Shown piece by piece: positions 1 to 6,913 of a stretch of DNA of 32,060 bases. Position numbers and translations under genes: made by a program. The stretch spans positions 1 through 32,060 of the forward strand of contig JABHEG010000036.1 in assembly GCA_018676675.1 (NCBI GenBank), in the 5' to 3' direction. The notes under the pieces were generated by a model. It had not been told where the DNA came from. It ran no database searches and saw only the letters and a list, made by a program, of their open reading frames with translations. The number at the start of each line of letters is the position of its first letter. The first letter of the stretch is position 1. The DNA comes from Lentisphaerota bacterium. GTDB lineage: Bacteria > Verrucomicrobiota > Lentisphaeria > Oligosphaerales > JABHEG01.

Positions 1-312
1 GACGAAGCCTTTGCCGGCCAGGATGGAACGCTGCACAAGTACCTCAAAGTCGATCTGTTGATCATCGACGATATGGGCCTGAAAGAGCTGCCCAAGCGCT
101 CGGGAGAGTTCCTGTTCGAGCTGATTATGCGCCGGTACGAGAACAAGTCCACGCTGATGACCAGCAACCGCCCTATCGAGGAATGGGGCAAACTGATCGG
201 TGACGTGCCCGCAGCCGGGGCCATCCTCGATCGCTTCTTGCACCACGCCGAAATCGTCCCCATGAAAGGCCGTAGTTATCGGCTCAAAGACAAAGGAGGA
301 AAGCAGTTGTGA
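1..312 (+). CDS. istB: IS21-family transposition helper IstB, C-terminal part
   Basis: The reading frame is already open at base 1 and gives 103 residues, so this is the C-terminal two fifths of an IstB-type AAA+ ATPase, which is normally about 250 residues long. A Walker B strand reads LLIIDDMG near the start of the visible part. It is followed by the IstB-typical LFELIMRRYENKSTLMTSNRP segment, split here as LFELIMRRYE and NKSTLMTSNRP, which includes the sensor-1 asparagine, and by a helix around AAILDRFLHHAEIV. IstB assembles on DNA and directs the IstA transposase to its target. The Walker A part and istA would lie to the left of the window. Repeated terminal sequence of IS21 type follows at 409-461. 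Whether the element is complete cannot be judged here. Confidence 0.85.
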   Translation, partial: DEAFAGQDGTLHKYLKVDLLIIDDMGLKELPKRSGEFLFELIMRRYENKSTLMTSNRPIEEWGKLIGDVPAAGAILDRFLHHAEIVPMKGRSYRLKDKGGKQL

Positions 313-408
313 GAGTGTCCAAAGACCCACTTACCACGCAACCGCGGACAGGCCATCCCAAAGGCTTGCCGAGAAGGCCTGAGTCACTATCGTATCAACA
401 CCCGTCAG

Positions 409-461
409 GTGGCCGGTTTTGATTCGACCCCGAGTGGCTGGTTTTCAAGTGACCCCTGACA
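409..461. repeat. Right end of the IS21-family element with tandem terminal repeats
   Basis: Two adjacent 23-bp segments at 409-431 and 434-456 agree at about 18 positions. Both begin gtggc, carry ggtttt and end gacccc. The second is followed by tgaca at 457-461. Multiple imperfect subterminal repeats and ends of the TGT...ACA type are known for IS21. I therefore place the right boundary of the element at about 461. The left end is outside the window, so the inverted repeat and the target duplication cannot be confirmed. Confidence 0.6.
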
Positions 462-682
462 AGAAACGCCGGTTTCTGCGCAAAGCCTGTGCCGAAGCCG
501 CAGTGCACCCACAAGCCACGCAGACCGCCGAACAGGTCAGATCATCAGCGAACCGAGCCGGATTCCAGATACTGAGTATCCCTTCCGGGTTCCCACCAAC
601 AACACAGCCGCGATGCGCTACTTCGACTTCTGGAAAGTGAAGCCGAGCAACCATTGCTCGGTCCTTCCCTTTCCTATCATCA
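462..682. other. Non-coding gap between the IS21 end and the Hsp70 gene
   Basis: Together with 313-408, the untranslated tail of the IS, this is a stretch of 370 bases without an intact gene. One plus-strand frame is open from 481 to 699 without a start codon. Its middle reads EPSRIPDTEYPFRVPTNNTA followed by AMRYFDFWKVKPSNH, which looks protein-like and could be the 3' remnant of a gene cut by the IS. I do not recognise it. No convincing terminator was seen for the Hsp70 operon, which ends at 683. Confidence 0.3.
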
Positions 683-3181
683 TTATACAATTCCTGTGAA
701 GTGCCTAAACTCGTTTGCTTGCTGCTCCGGCTGGGGCAGCAGGTCCCATAGCCTGCCATTCATCGTTCTAAGATCATCCCAATCTTCGCTTGCAACATGT
801 CGGCGTCCTGCATCGATCAGGTTTCTTGCTTGTAGTTGATCGTTCATCGAAGTGCGCCGATCGACCAAGTGTTCAAACATTTCGACCAGAAACTGCGGCG
901 TGCGACTGAGAATCTGGAACCGAAGGCCATTCAGGGCATTAGTCGCGGTCTCAACCTTTCCTGGGCTGGTTGAAGTGACCACAGCGTGTTCACGAGCAAG
1001 AAACTCCTCGAGTTGATGACGCTCTCGATCGTCGCCAAGCTGATTGACCATTTCCATGACCTCACCTTTGACCTCACGGTACTCGATTTTCGCCTGTTCC
1101 AATTTCTTGCCGGAGGTCAGTTGGTGAATTGCCTGAGCTAGTCGTCGCTTCTTGTCCTCAAGCTTGAAACGGTCATCAGTCACATCGTCGATCTTCAGGA
1201 GCGTTGCCTCACCAACGAGCTCATCGATTTCTCCTTGAAGCTTCTTGAGTCCCCCTACGACCTCGTAGTTCTCGTTCTCTACCGCGTCGCCGATCTCTTT
1301 GCCAAGCCTTGTCTCCAGCATGTTGACCTCTCCGACAAGCGTATCCACCGGCACCGCACGCGGTTTCGGATCGAATACTTGCGAAAACTCCTGCCCCGTA
1401 GCATTCACGAAGGCGCTGACTGTCAGGTCTCGCGATTCCGTCATCTCGAACGCCAAGTCAATCTCGGTTCCCTTCAGGACATCCCGCGATACTTGTTTTC
1501 CGGAGATCAGTAGAATGCCGATCGGTTTGTTCGTGGACGAGTGGTGTTCCGAAGGCCCCTCCACAACGATGATCCTCAGTTCATCATTGGAACCGTGAAC
1601 GATAGTCTTCCCAACCTCAACGGTCTTTCTCACGCGGGAAGGCAAAACCGACTTTCGGGCGAAAATCCGCTCCAAACGCGTGTCTTGTATCGACAGATCG
1701 TCTTTCACCAGACTCAAGTCTTCCGGAAGCATCTGTCCGGCAACGCTGTATTTTCCATGAGCTATCTGGATCGTTTCGATGCCACAGGGGATTTCGTCAT
1801 TCGACGCATTGAAGATTCTGAACGTAAAGAGATTGTAGGCACTCTCTTGCAGGGGAAGATCTTCGAGCACTCGACGCTTCAACTCTCGAAGTCCGCTGTC
1901 AAACGCACCATCATCCCGCGTGATACGATAAAAGAGGCCATCGGTATCGCCTTCGATCTTGGCCGAGAACAGTTCTGCCTCTTCCTGTGAAGTCTTGTTG
2001 TAGGACACCTTCACTTTTAGGCCCTTGCTGGCGGCTGGCTTCGCTCCATTCGCCTTGTCGACCCGCACTTCTTTCGTCGCTGCAAAGTAAGCTGCGCCGA
2101 TCACGATCGCATTTGTTGGATCGATAGCGGTGTTCACCTTTATCCCGAGGAGCTCTTCGATCCTCCGGCGAACGTAAGGGATATAGGTTGAACCGCCCAC
2201 CATAAGAACAAACTCCAAATCCTCGCCTCTCAAGGAGTTCCGCGTCATAATCTTCTTCAGCATATCGGCGGAGCTATCGACTGAATCCTTGATTAAGTCC
2301 TCAAATTCAGAACGCGTAATTTCAATAGTCTCATCAATCGATTTTCCGTCTTCGTCTTCGATGTTAGATCCAAAAAAGTCTATCTCCGCAGAGGTCTTCG
2401 TAGATAAGTTCACTTTCGCCTCCTCTGCCTTGTAAAGGAGAACATTCCACAAACGACTATATTTGGCCTGCTCACTTTTCATTTCGGCCAGATGTTCGCC
2501 GAAGTTCCCCAAACGGTTCAGTTCCGGAACAATTAGATGCTTAGCGACCAAAGCATCAAAATCGCTCCCACCGTGATAATTGTCGCCTTCATGATCCACG
2601 ACCGTGAGTTCTCCCTCGACGATGCGCACCAGGGCTACGTCGAATGTGCCCCCACCGAGGTCATATACGATCCACTGGCTATTCTTTAGGTCCGTGCCCT
2701 TCTCCTTGTTAGCGAAGGCCAAGCTTGCAGCGATTGGTTCTTGTAGAAGAACGACCTGCTTAAAGCCTGCCTCATAGCCAGCGTCCTTCGTTGCGTTCGA
2801 TTGGACAGTGTCGAACGAGGCCGGTATTGTCAGAACAACCGCTTCCGGCTTTTCCCCGGAGTGGATAAACGTCTTCAGCTCCTTCAGGACGAAAGCCGAG
2901 AGTTCCACCGGCGACTTCGACGTATCCAGAGACTTAACCTTGAACGTCTCCGTTGTGCCCATCTTCCGCTTGAAGCGGCTCACCACATTCTTCGGGTCAC
3001 GCTCCACAAAGGCGCGCGCTTGCTCTCCAATCAGTATCCGGTCGTTCCTGAAACTAACGACTGAAGGTAGCGTTTCTTTAAACCCTGTCGGGTTCTTGAA
3101 AACCTCGACAGTCCCTTCATCAAACTTCGCGATCAGGGAATTGGTGGTTCCCAGATCGATCCCAAAATTGATCATGCTCAT
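683..3181 (-). CDS. Non-canonical Hsp70 (DnaK-like) chaperone, 832 aa
   Basis: The N-terminal about 370 residues form an actin-like Hsp70 ATPase. Phosphate-1 loop IDLGTTNS lies at 8-15, a lysine in FKRKMG near 70-75 matches the catalytic lysine of DnaK, EPIAAS is at 148-153, phosphate-2 YDLGGGTFDV at 173-182 and the adenosine loop LMVGGSTYIPYV at 326-337. After an alanine/lysine linker near 375-390 comes a beta-rich region (about 390-610) with only loose likeness to the DnaK substrate domain. The last about 220 residues are charged and helical and unlike the DnaK lid, making the protein about 190 residues longer than DnaK. The ATG at 3181 has a purine-rich AAAGAGAG upstream; a second ATG two codons later is possible. 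It begins one base after the GrpE-like gene, as third gene of the operon. Folding or remodelling of a dedicated client is an inference. Confidence 0.9.
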   Translation of the reverse strand: MSMINFGIDLGTTNSLIAKFDEGTVEVFKNPTGFKETLPSVVSFRNDRILIGEQARAFVERDPKNVVSRFKRKMGTTETFKVKSLDTSKSPVELSAFVLKELKTFIHSGEKPEAVVLTIPASFDTVQSNATKDAGYEAGFKQVVLLQEPIAASLAFANKEKGTDLKNSQWIVYDLGGGTFDVALVRIVEGELTVVDHEGDNYHGGSDFDALVAKHLIVPELNRLGNFGEHLAEMKSEQAKYSRLWNVLLYKAEEAKVNLSTKTSAEIDFFGSNIEDEDGKSIDETIEITRSEFEDLIKDSVDSSADMLKKIMTRNSLRGEDLEFVLMVGGSTYIPYVRRRIEELLGIKVNTAIDPTNAIVIGAAYFAATKEVRVDKANGAKPAASKGLKVKVSYNKTSQEEAELFSAKIEGDTDGLFYRITRDDGAFDSGLRELKRRVLEDLPLQESAYNLFTFRIFNASNDEIPCGIETIQIAHGKYSVAGQMLPEDLSLVKDDLSIQDTRLERIFARKSVLPSRVRKTVEVGKTIVHGSNDELRIIVVEGPSEHHSSTNKPIGILLISGKQVSRDVLKGTEIDLAFEMTESRDLTVSAFVNATGQEFSQVFDPKPRAVPVDTLVGEVNMLETRLGKEIGDAVENENYEVVGGLKKLQGEIDELVGEATLLKIDDVTDDRFKLEDKKRRLAQAIHQLTSGKKLEQAKIEYREVKGEVMEMVNQLGDDRERHQLEEFLAREHAVVTSTSPGKVETATNALNGLRFQILSRTPQFLVEMFEHLVDRRTSMNDQLQARNLIDAGRRHVASEDWDDLRTMNGRLWDLLPQPEQQANEFRHFTGIV

Positions 3182-3182
3182 G

Positions 3183-3554
3183 TTATTGTTCTCTCTTTGC
3201 GATTTCTGATTCGACGAGGACGATTCCCCTCTGAAAAACGCGCGATTGATCGCGAGTGCCCTCCCTGATAATTGGCTTCATTACCTCCACAACCCGCAGG
3301 TTGTCGGTGCCAGTTCCGGATATGGTCGCTTCCAGATCTGTCCGGGTCTCATTGAAAGGCTGCCCGGTTGGATCTTCGTAGAAGAGGCCTTGCTCTTCCA
3401 GTGCGTCCTTAATCTTGCCCACGTTGCGCAGGCAGTTGCTGGGGTCACTGTTTTCGCCGGCTGTAAGTTTCTCTTCGATTTCGAAAAGCTGGTTCAGCAG
3501 CGTAAGCACCCACTTTGGGACAGCCGCTCGGCTGTATAGTTGTCCTGATTTCAT
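3183..3554 (-). CDS. Small GrpE-like protein, putative nucleotide exchange factor
   Basis: This 123-residue protein has an N-terminal helical part (WVLTLLNQLFEIEEKL) and a C-terminal region that follows the GrpE beta domain. EEQGLFYEDPTGQPFNETRT is followed by a short acidic or glycine-rich turn, then NLRVVEVMKPIIRE and FQRGIVLVES. In GrpE the corresponding stretch is the loop and strands that open the DnaK nucleotide cleft, ending in the GY.L..R.IR.A.V.V pattern. The long N-terminal coiled coil of GrpE (about 190 residues in full) is mostly absent. It sits between the TPR gene (three bases upstream) and the Hsp70 gene (one base downstream), which supports the assignment. AAAGGA lies about nine bases before the ATG. 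Homology is remote and could be wrong; the protein could also be only a small partner of the Hsp70. Confidence 0.7.
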   Translation of the reverse strand: MKSGQLYSRAAVPKWVLTLLNQLFEIEEKLTAGENSDPSNCLRNVGKIKDALEEQGLFYEDPTGQPFNETRTDLEATISGTGTDNLRVVEVMKPIIREGTRDQSRVFQRGIVLVESEIAKREQ

Positions 3555-3557
3555 AGA

Positions 3558-5672
3558 TTATGATCCTTTGAGGATAACCGCGAGAAACTGGAGAATCGCC
3601 GCGTTCTCGGTATCGCGAAGTTTCATCTCTGCACAAGCCTTAGGATTGCTTCGATCATAGACATAGAGTACGCCATTGTCAATTCTGGTTTCCACACGAT
3701 TCCAGGGGATCAAGTACTGTTTCGTCGTGAACCAGACAGATTTCTCGAACATCAATACGGCTTTTCCGAGGGAGCATGGTCCAATCTTCACCCATTCTCC
3801 GGAGTCGAGGCGGTTTTGGACCTTTTCGCAGATTTTTGGAACCACATAGTTCAGTGCCGCGTTAACGAGCCCAGCAAAGTAATCCTGTTGTTTCTCAATG
3901 TTCCGAGATGATTGCCAGGAGAACTTGGTTTCATTGCCTGCGTTATCGCGGCATACCATGAGAAAGTGGTACACCTGCCGATACTGAGTTCCCGTGATCA
4001 TAACGCCCCAACGTATCGTAGCTGCGGTGCCCGCTGATATAAATGTGTCCCCTTGCTGGACGCCATATTTGGTTACCTCGATCCTATCCTTCCCAAGGGT
4101 TAGCTTCTTTTCATGCTGCCTCTCTTGCGCAATTATCCGCTCGATCTGCTTGGAATCCTCTGCGAGCTTTTGGGTAAGGGATGCGTTTTTGAAACTGAAT
4201 TGCCGGGATAGTGTGAGAATATTCTTTGAAAGATCCGTGTCGCTGTGTTCATTAAAGGCCGTGATCGCAATATCTCGCACCAAGCTTACAGCCTCGGTCT
4301 GCTGGTCGCGGAACGGTTCCGGCAGTAGATTGATAATAGAAATCAAGCCACTGTGGTTCAAAGTGTCATTCACCTGACTCTTTGACGGCTTCGCGTTCTT
4401 CGCTCGTTCGGCTGCTTGCCGGAGCGGGTTGAGAAGTTCTTCGACTTGTCGTCTCGCCCCTTCGTAACAAAGTTCCTCGTGTTCGCTCAAAATCCAACGA
4501 CGTCCGTCGAAAAGCGACTCGACCAAAGGCACACGCTTGTTCTGCAGTGCCCGCGTCAGCAGAAGATCGTATTGTCGGCAAAACGTTTTGCTCAGCCACT
4601 CCCTGAAGCCGGACCATTCGCTATCGAGCTCTTCAAGTAGATCAATTGGATTGTAGTCGTCGAGGCATAGAAAATGACGAATCTCCCCGCGCGTCAGGAA
4701 GCCAAGAAGGTAAGGCTCGGTGAATACAAACCAGTGATACATCTTCAAGCGCTCATCGTTCAGTTCCTCGCAGATGCCGATTGCCTGTGATTTGTCTATC
4801 ATCAAACCATCAGCGTAGTCGAGGTAACCGTCTTCTAGTTCGATTTCTTGTAGCAGTCGCCTTTTCAGACGCTGGATTCGCTTGGTGTCGTAATCCTCGA
4901 TGCGCTCGTCACGATTCGCATCTAGAAGTTCAAAGGGGTTAATGTAGAATTGATACCAGTATTCCTTGGTGAGTCCCGTCTCACCGGCCTGCAACACATC
5001 CTGGGCCAGTTTGTCAAGCCTCGGTTTGATCTGCGATAAGCGTTTCGTCGATGCTTCGTGTTCTGGGTTGATATGTAGCGCACGCTCCAAGCAGTCGATT
5101 GCATCGACATCTTGCGATACCTCATCATGGCTGTAAACCAAAGCCAGATTGAAGTAAGGGGCGACGCTTTTTTGAATTGCTGCCGACCTGTGGTAGGAGT
5201 CAATCGCTTTGCCGAAGTGCTTCTTGCTCCAATAGGCGATTCCAAGGCGAAGCAAGTCATTTCCGTCAGCCTCACCTATTGCATCAAGTTTACTTAGATA
5301 ACGTATTTCGCCATCTACATCATTCTGTTCGTTGCAGATGCGGGCGGCCTGTCTTGCCGCAACAGCTTGTCTCGGATCAAGTTGGAGAGCTCGGGAGAGC
5401 GCCTTTAGGCCATGCTCAGCTTGTCCGTTCTCCGCGAGAACCACTCCATATTGCGCCCATCCAGAGGCGAATCCATGGGCGAGTTTGATCAGCATCTTCA
5501 GAGATCTGAGCGACTCTTCTAGGTCTCCTAAAGAGTGCTGGGCTAGTGCAAGGTTCCACCACGCATCAGCATCCTCTTCGTCGTCAGCGATGAGCATGTG
5601 AGCCTGCTCACATGCTTCATCAAACCTGCGGTCCCTTCGCAAGGACCTTATTTCCTCGATTGTTGCGTGCAT
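3558..5672 (-). CDS. TPR protein with degenerate J-like segment and C-terminal beta domain, 704 aa
   Basis: This is the first gene of the Hsp70 operon. Residues 1 to about 215 are tetratricopeptide repeats: WWNLALAQHSLGDLEESL, GLKALSRALQLDP and CLERALHINP show the spacing. At 240-300 the segment YINPFELLDANRDERIEDYD followed by KRIQRLKRRLLQEI resembles the first helices of a J domain (NPFELL, then a basic helix), but no HPD tripeptide is visible. A long helical middle (about 300-520) follows. The last about 180 residues are beta-rich (ISAGTAATIRWGVMI, IGPCSLGKAVLMF, YLIPWNRVETRIDNGVLYV) and look like one or two PH-like modules. No signal peptide or membrane segment is present, so it is cytoplasmic. 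The ATG at 5672 is preceded by a purine-rich GGTAGAAAGAGAAA. It probably acts as the client-binding or co-chaperone partner of the Hsp70; that is inferred from layout. Confidence 0.85.
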   Translation of the reverse strand: MHATIEEIRSLRRDRRFDEACEQAHMLIADDEEDADAWWNLALAQHSLGDLEESLRSLKMLIKLAHGFASGWAQYGVVLAENGQAEHGLKALSRALQLDPRQAVAARQAARICNEQNDVDGEIRYLSKLDAIGEADGNDLLRLGIAYWSKKHFGKAIDSYHRSAAIQKSVAPYFNLALVYSHDEVSQDVDAIDCLERALHINPEHEASTKRLSQIKPRLDKLAQDVLQAGETGLTKEYWYQFYINPFELLDANRDERIEDYDTKRIQRLKRRLLQEIELEDGYLDYADGLMIDKSQAIGICEELNDERLKMYHWFVFTEPYLLGFLTRGEIRHFLCLDDYNPIDLLEELDSEWSGFREWLSKTFCRQYDLLLTRALQNKRVPLVESLFDGRRWILSEHEELCYEGARRQVEELLNPLRQAAERAKNAKPSKSQVNDTLNHSGLISIINLLPEPFRDQQTEAVSLVRDIAITAFNEHSDTDLSKNILTLSRQFSFKNASLTQKLAEDSKQIERIIAQERQHEKKLTLGKDRIEVTKYGVQQGDTFISAGTAATIRWGVMITGTQYRQVYHFLMVCRDNAGNETKFSWQSSRNIEKQQDYFAGLVNAALNYVVPKICEKVQNRLDSGEWVKIGPCSLGKAVLMFEKSVWFTTKQYLIPWNRVETRIDNGVLYVYDRSNPKACAEMKLRDTENAAILQFLAVILKGS

Positions 5673-5686
5673 TTTCTCTTTCTACC

Positions 5687-6268
5687 ATCGAGGTGGGAAC
5701 GGCCGGTCTCCCGCCCGCCCCCTCGAAGATCCCGGCGTGTGGTCTTCCCGCACCGGGCTCTTCGGAATTGCTCGCCTCCTACCAGTTACGTTACATTCAA
5801 GTAGCCGGTGACAGTCGGTACAGTTCTTCTGCCTAGGAATGCGACAAGGGGTCCGGAGCGTTCCGCCCGTTCAGTTCTTGCAGGAGGGTGAGAGTGAACC
5901 CTACGACCACTCCAGACCCGTAGTCCTGCATGGGATATCTGCTGCCGCAGAGCATTCCGGCGAGGCACCCAAATGCTTGTTCGATTATCACTGTTCAGTG
6001 ACCAATGCTTCTTTGGGACAGCCGCTGGCTTTGCCTTAACCGGGCAATCGACCCTCTTCCTCAGCACAATCTGGGTGGGAACCACCTGAAGGCTCCTGCC
6101 GGTCTCACCCCAACAGAGAGTCGGTCACGGAAACTCCGTATCAGGGAGATAGCTGCCCCCATTACCGGGTTGTCAAATCCCGTAGATTTCGTGATCCTCA
6201 GGGAATCCCAAGTAGGCCAACCCTCGCCCCGAGAGATGGTAGCAAAGGAGTAAGCCACAGACTCGCAC
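5687..6268 (-). mobile_element. ORF-less group II intron upstream of the TPR gene
   Basis: Read on the minus strand, the 3' end carries a near-consensus domain V (5728-5760) followed by a domain VI hairpin (stem CGGGCGG / CCGGCCG around GAGA). A candidate bulged branch-point A at 5694 lies seven bases before an end of the form CGAT, matching the AY consensus of group II introns. Scanning upstream, GTGCGAG with its first G at 6268 fits the 5' consensus GUGYG. This gives 582 nt, the size of a group II ribozyme without an internal protein. No reverse transcriptase reading frame is present, so mobility would depend on a protein from elsewhere. The left part has short hairpins such as GGTGG-TTC-CCACC. 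Domains V and VI are well supported. The 5' boundary is inferred from the consensus only, and the copy could be a degraded fragment. Confidence 0.62.
5728..5760 (-). ncRNA. Group II intron domain V (catalytic hairpin)
   Basis: The 33-nt minus-strand segment starts GAGCCCGGTGCGG and ends CACACGCCGGGATC. It has the catalytic AGC triad at positions 2-4, a CCCGG/CCGGG lower stem, a GAAG tetraloop position and the two-base bulge before CGCC. The yeast ai5-gamma domain V has the same layout (GAGCCGUAUGCG ... CGCACGUACGGUUC). This short hairpin is the most conserved group II intron part and is the basis for the intron call. Confidence 0.75.
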
Positions 6269-6322
6269 TTCACGGCTGATGTCGTGGATCTCTTCACCAC
6301 AGTAGGGGCAAGGCTTTGACAT
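6173..6322 (-). CDS. Tiny zinc-knuckle ORF (CPYCGEE), interrupted by the intron
   Basis: A very good ribosome binding site (GAGGAGGG, seven bases before the ATG at 6322) precedes MSKPCPYCGEEIHDISRE. CPYCGEEI is the first knuckle of the short zinc-ribbon proteins common in bacteria, which continue with a second CxxC pair. Here the second pair is missing, and the frame runs on to 49 residues through sequence I assign to the group II intron (boundary at 6268, after codon 18). If the intron is spliced, the frame would join to 5686 and end within the first codons of the TPR gene after about 30 residues. So this may be a leader peptide, an intron-truncated zinc-ribbon gene, or the original first gene of the Hsp70 operon. 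Confidence 0.4.
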   Translation of the reverse strand: MSKPCPYCGEEIHDISREVRVCGLLLCYHLSGRGLAYLGFPEDHEIYGI

Positions 6323-6404
6323 TGCTGTTCCCTCCTCGCACAGACCCGCCCAATCGCGGGCCGTACTTCCGTTGAGTCTGTTTCCCTCAAGGCCACCGCA
6401 ACCA

Positions 6405-6418
6405 CTTGACAAGTCAAG
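6405..6418. promoter_or_regulatory. Short dyad CTTGAC-AA-GTCAAG, possible operator
   Basis: A perfect 6-bp inverted repeat with a 2-base spacer lies about 83 bases upstream of the CPYC ORF, which is the start of the transcribed side of the Hsp70 operon. It is the most symmetrical short site in this leader. No convincing -35/-10 pair could be placed around it, so a regulatory role is only a possibility. Confidence 0.25.
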
Positions 6419-6509
6419 GTAGAATAGCGCTCGTGGTGTTGCGTGCAAGCAGGTCGTAGTGCTGCAGCTCAACGTTGCGCACCCCGCCAGCTCATTGAGC
6501 TCACTCTCG

Positions 6510-6719
6510 CTATTGTGTCATAACTGGAAGGGCATTCACACGTAAGCGCTGCCAATCGACGGAGAGGAGGTCGGCTGCGGGAAGCGTGCGAAAGTTAGCC
6601 CAGAATTGGCCCGAGCCATCCGAAATCCAGAGAGCCCATCGGCTGACGCCGGGTTGCATGTTCCAGCCGGGGCCAAACTGACATGCAAATACCGGAGTCC
6701 ACGCTTCATCGCGGCAGTC
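6510..6719 (-). pseudogene. Start-less gene remnant, about 69 codons
   Basis: A minus-strand frame bounded by stops reads RDEAWTPVFACQFGPGW, then NMQPGVSRWALWISDGSGQF, then WANFRTLPAADLLSVDWQRL and RVNALPVMTQ. The high content of tryptophan and the even composition are protein-like. The only ATG is internal, at the NMQPG segment. I do not recognise the family. It is most likely the 3' end of a decayed gene carried by the integrative element. The rest of 6323-6913 holds no convincing gene; near 6755-6780 there is a short direct repeat of tggaccca. Confidence 0.3.
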
Positions 6720-6913
6720 TCAGGCACCACCTGTCACCTCACGTCACCGCAAAGACGGGAGTGGACCCAATAATGGACCCATTGGATTAGAAATGGCACC
6801 CTAATGGGCTGCTAACCACCTGCTGCCCCAGCGGTTCCGAGTGTCCAGGCATTCCTTCCAGGCTGCTTTGGAAGCAGTCGGTCGACAGGTTCGGACTGCG
6901 GCGGCCATGGAAT

